DNA of 17,660 nucleotides from Pelagibacteraceae bacterium TMED146. Lineage in GTDB: Bacteria > Pseudomonadota > Alphaproteobacteria > Pelagibacterales > Pelagibacteraceae. The DNA is taken from the NCBI GenBank assembly GCA_002171085.1, contig NHGV01000013.1, forward strand, positions 41,131-58,790, given 5' to 3'. Both the position numbers and the translations under genes were made by a program. Below are positions 7,293 to 14,098 of the stretch, piece by piece. Under the pieces are notes generated by a model. The model was not told where the DNA came from and did not search any database. It saw nothing but the letters and a program-made list of their open reading frames with translations. The stretch's first letter is position 1. Each line of letters starts with the position of its first letter.

Positions 7293-8303
7293 TTATAATG
7301 ATTTTTTAATTTTACTTACTGTTTCTGCAGGAAGCCAATTCGTCCAAACATTTTCATGTTTTTTCAAAAATTCAATTGCAGCATCTGAACCATCAGCTTG
7401 ATTTTCAGTCATATAAACAAGCATACCGTTCATTACTTTTCCTGGATAAGTTCTTTTTTCAAAATATGTGATTAAATTTTTATCAGCATTTTTTCTAAAC
7501 TTATCAGTCACAACAGTATTTACAGCTGGTGTAATCCATGCCGTTGGCTTTGGATTAGCACAATCTTTTTCAGGTTTTGCAATACACCCATCCCAGTTTT
7601 CTTTTCCTGCAAATGGAATGCCCCAATCAAGTTTGACTAAATTATATTTTCCAATCATTGCAGTTGGAGCCCAGTAATAACCAACCCAGTTTTGATTTCT
7701 CTCAGCTGCTTTTGCAATTGTTCCATCTAAACCAGCCGCTGAACCTGGATCAATAAGTTTCCAACCTTTTTTTTCCATTTCAAAGGCTCTGAAAAGGTTT
7801 GCATTACTTAATTGACACGCCCATCCTGCAGGACAAGTTACAAATCCACCTTTTGATTTATCTTCTGGATGCGGAAATAAATCTGGTCTTTTTAACAAGT
7901 CCATCACAGTTTTAATTTCAGGGTGTTTTTTTCTAAACGCTGGAGTGACCCACCATCCTTCACCTAGTCCCGTAATTGGACCTTTGTTTAATCTATGAAG
8001 TCTTCCCTCTTTAATTGCTTTATTCAGTGGTGTAATAAATGAATTAGCCCAAAGTTCTGGAACGATATCAGGCGAACCTTTTTCATTCATTGATGTGAAT
8101 GCTGGAACTGTATCAGCTTGAATAAGTTCAACATTACAACCAAATCCCTTTTCAAGGACAATCTTATCTATATTAGCCATCAGACCAGCTGATGCCCAGT
8201 TCATATTTGCAATTTTTACATTTTTACAGGCGGCATTACTTTCACCCGTATTAGATAATAATAGGAACCAAGCTCCTATTAAAACCGTTAATATTTTTTT
8301 CAT
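7293..8303 (-). CDS. proX: Glycine betaine/proline-type ABC transporter substrate-binding protein (OpuAC/ProX family)
   Basis: A 336-residue secreted protein with a Sec signal peptide: K-K, a hydrophobic stretch to about residue 17, probable cleavage after S-N-A at residue 24. There is no lipobox. The mature part is a type-II binding fold of the OpuAC family: I-A-N-M-N-W-A-S-A near 31-39, D-I-V-P-E-L-W-A-N near 79-87, G-E-G-W-W-V at 114-119 and W-V-G-Y-Y-W-A-P near 206-213. These aromatic residues could form the tryptophan cage typical of quaternary-amine binders. Six cysteines are present, including a C-P-A-G-W-A-C pair (157, 163), compatible with periplasmic disulfides. A strong ribosome binding site AAGGAGAG (8307-8314) fixes the start. 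It precedes the proW-like permease. Betaine, proline, choline or related compounds are all possible substrates. Confidence 0.9.
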   Translation of the reverse strand: MKKILTVLIGAWFLLLSNTGESNAACKNVKIANMNWASAGLMANIDKIVLEKGFGCNVELIQADTVPAFTSMNEKGSPDIVPELWANSFITPLNKAIKEGRLHRLNKGPITGLGEGWWVTPAFRKKHPEIKTVMDLLKRPDLFPHPEDKSKGGFVTCPAGWACQLSNANLFRAFEMEKKGWKLIDPGSAAGLDGTIAKAAERNQNWVGYYWAPTAMIGKYNLVKLDWGIPFAGKENWDGCIAKPEKDCANPKPTAWITPAVNTVVTDKFRKNADKNLITYFEKRTYPGKVMNGMLVYMTENQADGSDAAIEFLKKHENVWTNWLPAETVSKIKKSL

Positions 8304-8306
8304 TTT

Positions 8307-8314
8307 CTCTCCTT
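8307..8314 (-). promoter_or_regulatory. Strong ribosome binding site of the proX-like gene
   Basis: AAGGAGAG on the minus strand, three bases before the ATG, is a near-ideal anti-16S match. With the aapJ site it is one of the two best in the window; both belong to periplasmic binding proteins. Confidence 0.7.
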
Positions 8315-8394
8315 AATTTTTACAACTTATAGTTTATACAATTAGTAGCGTTGCAATTTACAAATTACTCTACTAATAGGTATAACAAATGAGA

Positions 8395-8408
8395 GGTTCA
8401 GTTGAACC
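8395..8408. repeat. Inverted repeat GGTTCA-GT-TGAACC
   Basis: Perfect 6-base arms around a 2-base centre, about 90 bases upstream of the proX start codon. The short centre favours a DNA-level dyad (operator) over an RNA hairpin. No known binding factor is assigned. Confidence 0.6.
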
Positions 8409-8410
8409 GT

Positions 8411-8430
8411 ATACAACTAGAAAGTTGTAT
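8411..8430. repeat. Inverted repeat, 8-base arms with 4-base loop
   Basis: ATACAACT (8411-8418) and AGTTGTAT (8423-8430) are perfect complements around AGAA; on the minus-strand RNA the loop is UUCU. It begins two bases from the neighbouring GGTTCA dyad, so the two could form stacked hairpins in the proX leader. AU-rich, of moderate predicted stability. Confidence 0.6.
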
Positions 8431-8449
8431 TTAGCATATCTTGTGGTTT

Positions 8450-8463
8450 CAAAAATATTTTTG
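8450..8463. repeat. Palindrome CAAAAATATTTTTG
   Basis: A perfect 14-base palindrome located 34 bases past the tRNA-Arg 3' end in transcription order. It may help end or process the tRNA transcript, but such A/T palindromes can arise by chance in DNA of this composition. Confidence 0.35.
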
Positions 8464-8496
8464 GAACATTTGTAAATTTTTATGGGGTTTTTATTT

Positions 8497-8573
8497 TGGC
8501 GCGCCTGTGAGAAGTCGAATCCCAAACCTCCAGAGCCGAAATCTGGCGCTCTATCCAGTTGAGCTACAGGCGC
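8497..8573 (-). tRNA. tRNA-Arg, anticodon UCG
   Basis: The full cloverleaf can be folded by hand on the minus strand. The acceptor stem GCGCCTG pairs perfectly with CAGGCGC, followed by discriminator G and an encoded CCA (8497-8499). The D stem is GCTC/GAGC with A20 present, an arginine identity element. The anticodon stem CCAGA/TCTGG encloses loop TTTCGGC with anticodon TCG. The variable loop is short (five bases), and the T arm TGGGA/TCTCA has loop TTCGACT. It reads CGA and other CGN codons depending on wobble modification. It begins 30 bases after the ABC-2 permease stop on the same strand and may share that transcript. A possible minus-strand -10 box TATTAT lies at 8579-8584. Confidence 0.95.
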
Positions 8574-8603
8574 ATGAGATAATATTTATCAATATTTTTC
8601 TAA

Positions 8604-9395
8604 TTATTCACCAATATTAACTAACGTTCCGTTTCTTTTGGCGCTAACAAATGATCTATAAAATATTGTAATAGCAAGGGTGAGGTAAATTAGGTTTAAG
8701 CCAATTGCGTAATAAATGTTCGTAAAACTGACCGTTTGATTAACAAGGATATTTCGTGTTTCTTCAAATATATGTGCAAGTGGTAACCCAAGTGCAATAG
8801 GCTGAATCCAACTAGGCAGTATCTCTACAGGGTAATAAATGCAGCCAAGTGGCGCTATAAAAAATAAACTCGCCCATGCCACATTTTCAAATGATGGACC
8901 AAATCTAACAAGGCCTGCAGTAACAAGAAGTCCAAGGGTTACACCAAATAAATAAAGACTAAATAACAAGAGTATTAAAGGAACTCCAAGTTCAAATATG
9001 GATATTCCAAACAATGGAATAGCTATAAAGGCAGCGGGAACCAACCCAATCATAGTTCTAATTAAAGCAGATGATGTTAATGCCATGATAATCTCAGAAA
9101 TTTTAAGAGGGGATACGAATAAATTAATAATATTTCTGCTCCAAATTTCCTCTAAGAAAAGCATATTGTAGCTAATGCTTGATCTAAATAAAAAGTCATA
9201 AAGAATTGCAGCACTTAATATGACACCAGCAACATTGTTAAAATAATCACTGTGCATCGTAAAAAATTTAGAGACAAAACCCCATAGAATGATCTGTACA
9301 GTTGGCCAATAAATCAGATCAAAAATTCTCGGGAAAGATGACCTGATTAAATAAAAATGTCTTAACATTAATGAAGAAGATCTTTTAATATTCAT
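8604..9395 (-). CDS. ABC-2 type transporter permease (exporter)
   Basis: A 263-residue membrane protein of the ABC-2 family with about six hydrophobic segments. The C-terminal part carries the family pattern: F-I-A-P-L-G-C-I-Y-Y-P-V-E-I-L-P-S-W near residues 180-197 and I-A-L-G-L-P-L-A-H just after. It resembles NodJ/CcmB-like and drug or polysaccharide export permeases; the substrate cannot be told. Its start codon lies inside the end of the ATPase gene (11-base overlap) and is preceded by GAGG, so the two are translationally coupled. The tRNA-Arg gene follows 30 bases downstream. Confidence 0.85.
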   Translation of the reverse strand: MNIKRSSSLMLRHFYLIRSSFPRIFDLIYWPTVQIILWGFVSKFFTMHSDYFNNVAGVILSAAILYDFLFRSSISYNMLFLEEIWSRNIINLFVSPLKISEIIMALTSSALIRTMIGLVPAAFIAIPLFGISIFELGVPLILLLFSLYLFGVTLGLLVTAGLVRFGPSFENVAWASLFFIAPLGCIYYPVEILPSWIQPIALGLPLAHIFEETRNILVNQTVSFTNIYYAIGLNLIYLTLAITIFYRSFVSAKRNGTLVNIGE

Positions 9396-10116
9396 TTTTT
9401 TGCCTCACCAATTTTAAAAACACTTGTTCTAAATTTTCTCTTCCGTGTTTATCAATTAAATCTTTTGCTTTACCATGATCAATAATCTGACCTTCTTTCA
9501 TCATTAAAACATAATCACTTAATCTTGTGACCTCATCCATATTATGAGAGGCTAAGAGAATACTGATATCATTTTCTTTTTTATACTTTTCTAGATAACT
9601 TCTTACATAGTCACCAGTATCAGGGTCTAAACTGGCTGTTGGTTCGTCAAGTAGTAAGATCTTTGGATCATTGATTAAGGATTTTGCTAAGGAGACTCTG
9701 TTTTTTTGACCCGACGAAAGTTCACCTGTTCTTTTGTTTAAAAAAGGTTTTAAGTTTAAATCTTCTATGAGTTGATCAATTTTTTCTTTAAAATTTTTTA
9801 TTAAATACATTCTCCCATAAACTTTTAAATTTTCTAAAACGGATAGTTTTTTTGGAAGCTCGACATAAGGTGATGCAAAATTCATGATATTTAAAAACTG
9901 ATGATCTTTGTAATTTAATTCTTGTCCATTAATAAATATATTTCCAGAAGTTGGGGTAATTAATCCAAGTAACATTCCAATGGTTGTAGTTTTCCCACAT
10001 CCATTTGGACCAAGAAGTGCCAAAGTTTCACTTTGACTAATTGAAAAATTAATTCCTTTTACAGCTTCAGTAGTATTAAATTGTTTTTTTAAGTTTTTAA
10101 CTTCAATTGATTTCAT
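9385..10116 (-). CDS. ABC-2 type transporter ATP-binding protein
   Basis: A 243-residue ABC ATPase of the CcmA/NodI/drug-exporter class. Elements are Walker A G-P-N-G-C-G-K-T (36-43), signature L-S-S-G-Q (133-137), Walker B I-L-L-L-D-E-P (153-159) and H-loop His191. At the usual Q-loop position the sequence is N-F-A-S-P-Y-V-E-L-P (79-88), with no glutamine. It partners with the ABC-2 permease it overlaps by 11 bases, and its ATG overlaps the stop of the Sua5-type gene by four bases. Function beyond export is unknown. Confidence 0.88.
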   Translation of the reverse strand: MKSIEVKNLKKQFNTTEAVKGINFSISQSETLALLGPNGCGKTTTIGMLLGLITPTSGNIFINGQELNYKDHQFLNIMNFASPYVELPKKLSVLENLKVYGRMYLIKNFKEKIDQLIEDLNLKPFLNKRTGELSSGQKNRVSLAKSLINDPKILLLDEPTASLDPDTGDYVRSYLEKYKKENDISILLASHNMDEVTRLSDYVLMMKEGQIIDHGKAKDLIDKHGRENLEQVFLKLVRQKNEY

Positions 10117-11057
10117 GATGATGCTCTTTTTAACCTGTCATTTATTGCTATACCAATATCCTGATTTGGAATTTTTGTAACAGATATCTTTTTATATTTT
10201 AATTTTTTAATTTGTCTTAATTTTAGATAAAGTTTTTTTGCACACTCATCCAATGATTTGGATTTTGAGAGATAGAATATATTTTTTCCTTTTAATTTTG
10301 TTCTACCAAATACAAGCAAAGCACCACCTGGTTTTGGTTTTTGTTGGTTTAAAAAAACAGGTATACCAGGAGAGTAATGTTTTTTAAGTTGTCCAGGTGA
10401 TAAAATTTCTTTAGATATATTTTTTGTAACATGCTTTATGATCTTTTGAATATCACGCTTTGTTATTTTACCAGGACGTAATACTTTAGGTTTTCCAACT
10501 AAATTGACTACAGTAGACTCAATTCCAACCTTTGATTGCTTCCCATCTAATATAAATTTAATTTTTTTTCCAAATTCATCAAAAACATCCTTTGATGAAG
10601 TAGGGGATACATGATTACTAATATTGGCACTAGGTGCTGCTAGAGGCGCATGAGTAAGTCTTATTATTTTTTTAAAATGAATGTTTGCAGGAACCCTACA
10701 TGCAATAGTACCATTTTTATTAATAAGTTTTTTTGAAATTTTAGATTTCTTTTTTAATTTTAATACATAGGTAATGGGTCCTGGAGAAAACTTGCGATAT
10801 AGCTTTTCAAGATATGGATTTTGTTCAGTTTCTTTAAGGATGGATTGAAGATTGTCAAAGTGAACAATTAATGGGTTTTTCTTTGGCCTTTTTTTTAAAC
10901 TATATATTTTGGTAACAGCACGATTTGAATACGCATTTCCAGCTAATCCGTAGACCGTTTCAGTTGGTAATGCCGCTATGCCATGGTTTTTTAATATCTT
11001 AGAGCATTTTTTTAAATTTTTATCAGTAGGGCTAAAGATATTTGAATAGTTTTTCAT
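10113..11057 (-). CDS. sua5: L-threonylcarbamoyladenylate synthase, Sua5 type
   Basis: The YrdC/Sua5 domain is clear: P-T-E-T-V-Y-G-L-A-G-N-A, then K-I-Y-S-L-K-K-R-P-K-K-N-P-L-I-V-H, then A-P-S-A-N-I-S and E-S-T-V-V-N-L. A linker L-K-K-H-Y-S-P-G-I-P and a C-terminal Sua5 domain follow, so it is the two-domain Sua5 rather than short TsaC. It makes threonylcarbamoyl-AMP from threonine, bicarbonate and ATP for the t6A37 modification of ANN-decoding tRNAs. The start is uncertain: I chose the ATG at 11055-11057 (314 residues), but ATG at 11076-11078 or TTG at 11079-11081 extend it by 7 or 8 residues, and none has a Shine-Dalgarno sequence. The shorter start leaves 39 bases to the divergent xseB. 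It heads an overlapping set with the ABC exporter. Confidence 0.9.
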   Translation of the reverse strand: MKNYSNIFSPTDKNLKKCSKILKNHGIAALPTETVYGLAGNAYSNRAVTKIYSLKKRPKKNPLIVHFDNLQSILKETEQNPYLEKLYRKFSPGPITYVLKLKKKSKISKKLINKNGTIACRVPANIHFKKIIRLTHAPLAAPSANISNHVSPTSSKDVFDEFGKKIKFILDGKQSKVGIESTVVNLVGKPKVLRPGKITKRDIQKIIKHVTKNISKEILSPGQLKKHYSPGIPVFLNQQKPKPGGALLVFGRTKLKGKNIFYLSKSKSLDECAKKLYLKLRQIKKLKYKKISVTKIPNQDIGIAINDRLKRASS

Positions 11058-11096
11058 TTTGAAATATTTATTATGCATCAAAGTTAAAATCTATAA

Positions 11097-11354
11097 ATGA
11101 ATAAAGCAAACAAATACGCTGATATTGAAAAAATGTCCTTTGAAAAGGCAATGGCTGAGCTTGAGACGATTGTTTCTGATTTAGAAAATGGATCGATTGA
11201 GCTAGAAAAATCTATTGAAAAATATCAACGTGGTATTCAGTTAAAAAAACATTGCGATCAAAAATTAAAAGAAGCAAACATGAAAATTGATCAAATTGAA
11301 ATTGATAAAAATGGCAATGTTACAGAAAAACCATTTGTAAGAAAAAAAAAATAA
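11097..11354 (+). CDS. xseB: Exodeoxyribonuclease VII small subunit
   Basis: An 85-residue protein with the XseB core at about residues 13-70: S-F-E-K-A-M-A-E-L-E-T-I-V then L-E-N-G-S-I-E-L-E-K-S-I and Y-Q-R-G. It binds XseA in exonuclease VII, which degrades single-stranded DNA to oligonucleotides; xseA is not in the window. It lies directly upstream of ispA, the xseB-ispA order found in many proteobacteria. The end is lysine-rich and encoded by a run of ten A (11342-11351). There is no Shine-Dalgarno sequence and only a short gap to the divergent sua5, so the message may be nearly leaderless. Confidence 0.93.
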   Translation: MNKANKYADIEKMSFEKAMAELETIVSDLENGSIELEKSIEKYQRGIQLKKHCDQKLKEANMKIDQIEIDKNGNVTEKPFVRKKK

Positions 11355-11360
11355 TAATTC

Positions 11361-12239
11361 ATGTCTAATTTTCAGCAAAAGCTAAAGCTTACTGCAGATA
11401 AGGTTAATGCTTTTCTTAAAAGTTATTTCAAGAACCAATCTGCAGATAATAAATTATATGAAGCTATGGAATACGGATTATTCTCTGGAGGCAAGATGAT
11501 TAGGTCTTATCTTGTTCAATCTGCATGTAAAATTTTTGATATTGATGAAAAAAAATATATTCCAATTGCTGCAGCAGTAGAGTGCGTTCATAGTTATTCT
11601 TTAATTCATGATGATTTGCCCTCGATGGACAATGACGATTTTAGAAGAGGAAAAGAAAGCACGCATAAAGCGTATGGAGAGTATACTGCAATCTTAGCTG
11701 GAAGCTCTTTGTTAACCTTAGCATTTGAAATGATATCTGATCCAAAGTTTGAAATTGATCAAGATATTAAAATCAAAATCATTCATGCTTTATCATCTTC
11801 ATCTGGACATCTTGGAATTGCAGGAGGTCAATTTTTTGATTTGAGTTTAAAAAAAAGTGAAGTTGATAAAGAGACTATTATTGATATGCAAAATAAAAAA
11901 ACTGGAGCACTCATGGGTTTTTGTACAGAAGTTGCACCATTACTTTCTCATAAAAATCAATTAGCAAAAACATTTAGAGATCTTGGTATTAAAATAGGTC
12001 TATTATTTCAAATTGCAGATGATTTTTTAGATAAGTATGGAAAATCTGAAACTTTAGGTAAACCTAGTCAACAAGATGAGAGTAAAGGAAAAAATACTTT
12101 AATTATTTATTTAGGAGAGGAAAAAACCAGAGCACTTATTACTGATTTAAAGTCTGAAATTACAAACCAGTTAAGTTCTTTTCCTCAAACTGATGAATTA
12201 TTAAATTGTATTAATTTTATTATTGAGAGAAAAAATTAA
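11361..12239 (+). CDS. ispA: Polyprenyl (farnesyl/geranylgeranyl) diphosphate synthase
   Basis: A 292-residue trans-isoprenyl diphosphate synthase. The first Asp-rich motif D-D-L-P-S-M-D is at 84-90, followed by R-R-G (95-97); G-G-Q-x-x-D is at 155-160; the second Asp-rich motif D-D-F-L-D is at 220-224. G-G-K-x-x-R near 43-48 binds diphosphate. It condenses IPP with allylic diphosphates. Tyr79, five residues before the first motif, is the position where a bulky residue limits chain length in bacterial FPP synthases, so FPP is the expected product. The nearby carotenoid genes need GGPP, so a GGPP-making role is an open alternative. It follows xseB by six bases and its stop overlaps that of convergent ispH. 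Confidence 0.92.
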   Translation: MSNFQQKLKLTADKVNAFLKSYFKNQSADNKLYEAMEYGLFSGGKMIRSYLVQSACKIFDIDEKKYIPIAAAVECVHSYSLIHDDLPSMDNDDFRRGKESTHKAYGEYTAILAGSSLLTLAFEMISDPKFEIDQDIKIKIIHALSSSSGHLGIAGGQFFDLSLKKSEVDKETIIDMQNKKTGALMGFCTEVAPLLSHKNQLAKTFRDLGIKIGLLFQIADDFLDKYGKSETLGKPSQQDESKGKNTLIIYLGEEKTRALITDLKSEITNQLSSFPQTDELLNCINFIIERKN

Positions 12240-13180
12240 TTTTCCCTAAGTTCTCTTGGAAGTTTAAATTCAACGTTTTCTTTAACAATTTCTATATCTT
12301 GAACTTTAATATTTCTGATTTCTTTAATTCGATCTATTAATCGATCAACTAAAACTTCAGGCGCGGATGCTCCAGATGAAACACCAATACATTTAGATTT
12401 TTTAATAAGATCAATGGGTAATTCAAAATCTTGATGAACCAGGTAACTTTCTTTGCTTCCATTTTTTTTAGCCACTTCAACAAGTCTTTTTGAATTTGAA
12501 GATTGCTGACTTCCTACAACAAAAAAGACATCGCATTTTGCTGCAATATTTTTAACCGCTGCTTGTCTATTCGTTGTTGCGTAACAAATATCACTTTTAA
12601 TGGGCTCTTTAATATTTGGAAATTCTATTTTTAGAGCATCAATAATATCTTTAGTATCATCAACGGATAGTGTTGTTTGGGTAATATAAGCTATTTTTTC
12701 TTTATTTAGTTTTATGTTTTTTATATCTTCAGTATTCTCTATCAATATAACTACCCCTGCTGGTAACTGACCCATAGTTCCAATCACCTCAGGGTGATTT
12801 TTATGACCGATAAGAATAATTTGGTAGCCTTGTTTGTTTAGTAATTCTGCTTCTCGGTGTACTTTTGAAACTAATGGACATGTTGCGTCAATAAACTGAA
12901 TATTTTTTATTTCGGCATCTTTATAAACCTTTTTTGAAACTCCATGAGCTGAGAAAATTACTGGTCTTGTTTTATCTTCAATTTCATCAAGTTCATCAAC
13001 AAAAATGACTCCTTTATTTTCTAAATTTTGAACAACGTGTTTATTGTGAACGATTTCATGTCTTACATAAATTGGTGCACCAAACTTTTGTAAACTTTTT
13101 TCTACAATTTCAACGGCACGGTCAACTCCAGCACAAAAACCTCTTGGGGCACAAAGTAATATATTTAAATCTTCATTCAT
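12236..13180 (-). CDS. ispH: 4-hydroxy-3-methylbut-2-enyl diphosphate reductase
   Basis: A 314-residue LytB/IspH protein. The three [4Fe-4S] ligands are visible: Cys16 (P-R-G-F-C-A-G-V-D), Cys101 (D-A-T-C-P-L-V) and Cys199 (D-I-C-Y-A-T-T-N-R-Q). Conserved histidines are 45 (V-H-N), 79 (S-A-H-G-V) and 129 (G-H-x-x-H-P-E-V), with Glu131. It catalyses the last step of the MEP pathway, reducing HMBPP to IPP and DMAPP. Its ATG shares one base with the blh stop (TAATG), so it is coupled to the carotenoid/retinal operon as its last gene. It converges on ispA with a four-base overlap. Confidence 0.97.
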   Translation of the reverse strand: MNEDLNILLCAPRGFCAGVDRAVEIVEKSLQKFGAPIYVRHEIVHNKHVVQNLENKGVIFVDELDEIEDKTRPVIFSAHGVSKKVYKDAEIKNIQFIDATCPLVSKVHREAELLNKQGYQIILIGHKNHPEVIGTMGQLPAGVVILIENTEDIKNIKLNKEKIAYITQTTLSVDDTKDIIDALKIEFPNIKEPIKSDICYATTNRQAAVKNIAAKCDVFFVVGSQQSSNSKRLVEVAKKNGSKESYLVHQDFELPIDLIKKSKCIGVSSGASAPEVLVDRLIDRIKEIRNIKVQDIEIVKENVEFKLPRELREN

Positions 13181-14094
13181 TATTTTTTATCTAAAATCTC
13201 TAATAATATATGAGGAAGTGTAAGTGAAGCCAAACCAATAAAAATCGTTTTAATGATATTTTCATCGAGTTTTTCACTTAATAAAAAGACAAATAATACT
13301 GCAGCTAGTGCCGTAATACATGTTAAAGGGACTGCTTTAATAGAAAATAGCTTTAATCCATTTTTTATATCCTTTTCATCGAGTTCTCTTGCAAGTCCAA
13401 TGATATGTTTAGAAGAATGAAGAAAACAAAAGTAAAGTGAAAAGGCTAGGATAAGAGGCAAATAGACAAATGATAAAGTGATTAACAAAACTTCAAGCAA
13501 GATTAATACGAGGTGATTAATATTATTTTTGAATAAATAAATTAAACCGGCAACCAAACATATTAAATTAATCGAGAATAAAGTAGATTTTAAAGGAATG
13601 AGCGCCTCATAATAATATTGTGGAACCATTAAATATTCAAAAAATAATGATGTGTTTTCAAAACTATAATGAAAGGATAATGTAATTATCAAAAAACCTT
13701 TTAAAAAACTCACTGTAGAAAACATAATCCCGTTTCCTTTTTTGAAAAAACTAAGATCCTCTTCTCCAAAATGATAACCAGCAGTTATTAAAAACAACAA
13801 TAAAGTCACTGGTGGAAAGTTAAGCCAGCTAATAATTACGATTAAACCTAGAATAATGTATCCTGGAAAAAATAAGATGGACCATGCTTTGTCAAACTTT
13901 GGCTCTAAAATTCTTTTGCCACGAATATGATCTAATGCACCATGCGATACCCCAAGCACAAGAATTAAAAAGAAACATAAAAATAGTAGGGTTAAGTCAT
14001 CTTGAATGAAGCTATTAGTAAATAATATGTATGACAAAGCTCCAATTGTTGAGAATGTAATAAGTAATATATTTTGAATTTTGTTTAATGGCAT
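13180..14094 (-). CDS. blh: Beta-carotene 15,15'-dioxygenase, Brp/Blh family (retinal-forming)
   Basis: A 304-residue, very hydrophobic protein with about seven to nine membrane segments. Histidines fall as in Blh: H51 and H56 in G-V-S-H-G-A-L-D-H, H108 in Y-H-F-G-E-E-D, and H226 and H230 in F-L-H-S-S-K-H. The spacings 51-to-108 and 226-to-230 match the iron-ligand spacing I recall for the characterised marine Blh (His21, 78, 188, 192). It would cleave beta-carotene to two all-trans-retinal molecules in the membrane. It lies four bases after crtY and overlaps ispH by one base. The retinal is presumably for a proteorhodopsin encoded outside this window. No ribosome binding site is seen, consistent with coupled translation. 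Confidence 0.93.
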   Translation of the reverse strand: MPLNKIQNILLITFSTIGALSYILFTNSFIQDDLTLLFLCFFLILVLGVSHGALDHIRGKRILEPKFDKAWSILFFPGYIILGLIVIISWLNFPPVTLLLFLITAGYHFGEEDLSFFKKGNGIMFSTVSFLKGFLIITLSFHYSFENTSLFFEYLMVPQYYYEALIPLKSTLFSINLICLVAGLIYLFKNNINHLVLILLEVLLITLSFVYLPLILAFSLYFCFLHSSKHIIGLARELDEKDIKNGLKLFSIKAVPLTCITALAAVLFVFLLSEKLDENIIKTIFIGLASLTLPHILLEILDKK

Positions 14095-14098
14095 ATGA

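Larger units (their letters stand above)
8304..8496 (-). other. 193-base untranslated region between tRNA-Arg and proX
   Basis: This is the longest gene-free stretch in the window. It holds the proX ribosome binding site, three inverted repeats (listed separately), and several promoter-like boxes in the minus orientation. TATAAA (8333-8338) and TATAAG (8326-8331) each have a TTGTAA or TTGCAA about 19 bases upstream, a spacing too long to be convincing. In a genome this compact its length suggests a regulated leader or a small RNA, but I recognise no known riboswitch or RNA family. Confidence 0.45.

Noticed and set aside
6841..7401. 186-codon plus-strand open frame
   Set aside because: It lies antisense to the well-supported proX and proW genes and their gap, has no recognisable motif, and no ribosome binding site. 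It is explained as a shadow of AT-rich coding DNA.
8497..11057. Functional link between Sua5 (t6A synthesis) and the downstream tRNA-Arg
   Set aside because: t6A is made on tRNAs with U36 that read ANN codons. This tRNA has anticodon UCG (G36), so it is not a t6A substrate; the proximity is probably accidental.
11342..11351. Run of ten A at the end of xseB as a programmed slippage site
   Set aside because: It encodes the terminal lysines two codons before the stop; slippage would change only the last residues, and no extended alternative frame is evident.
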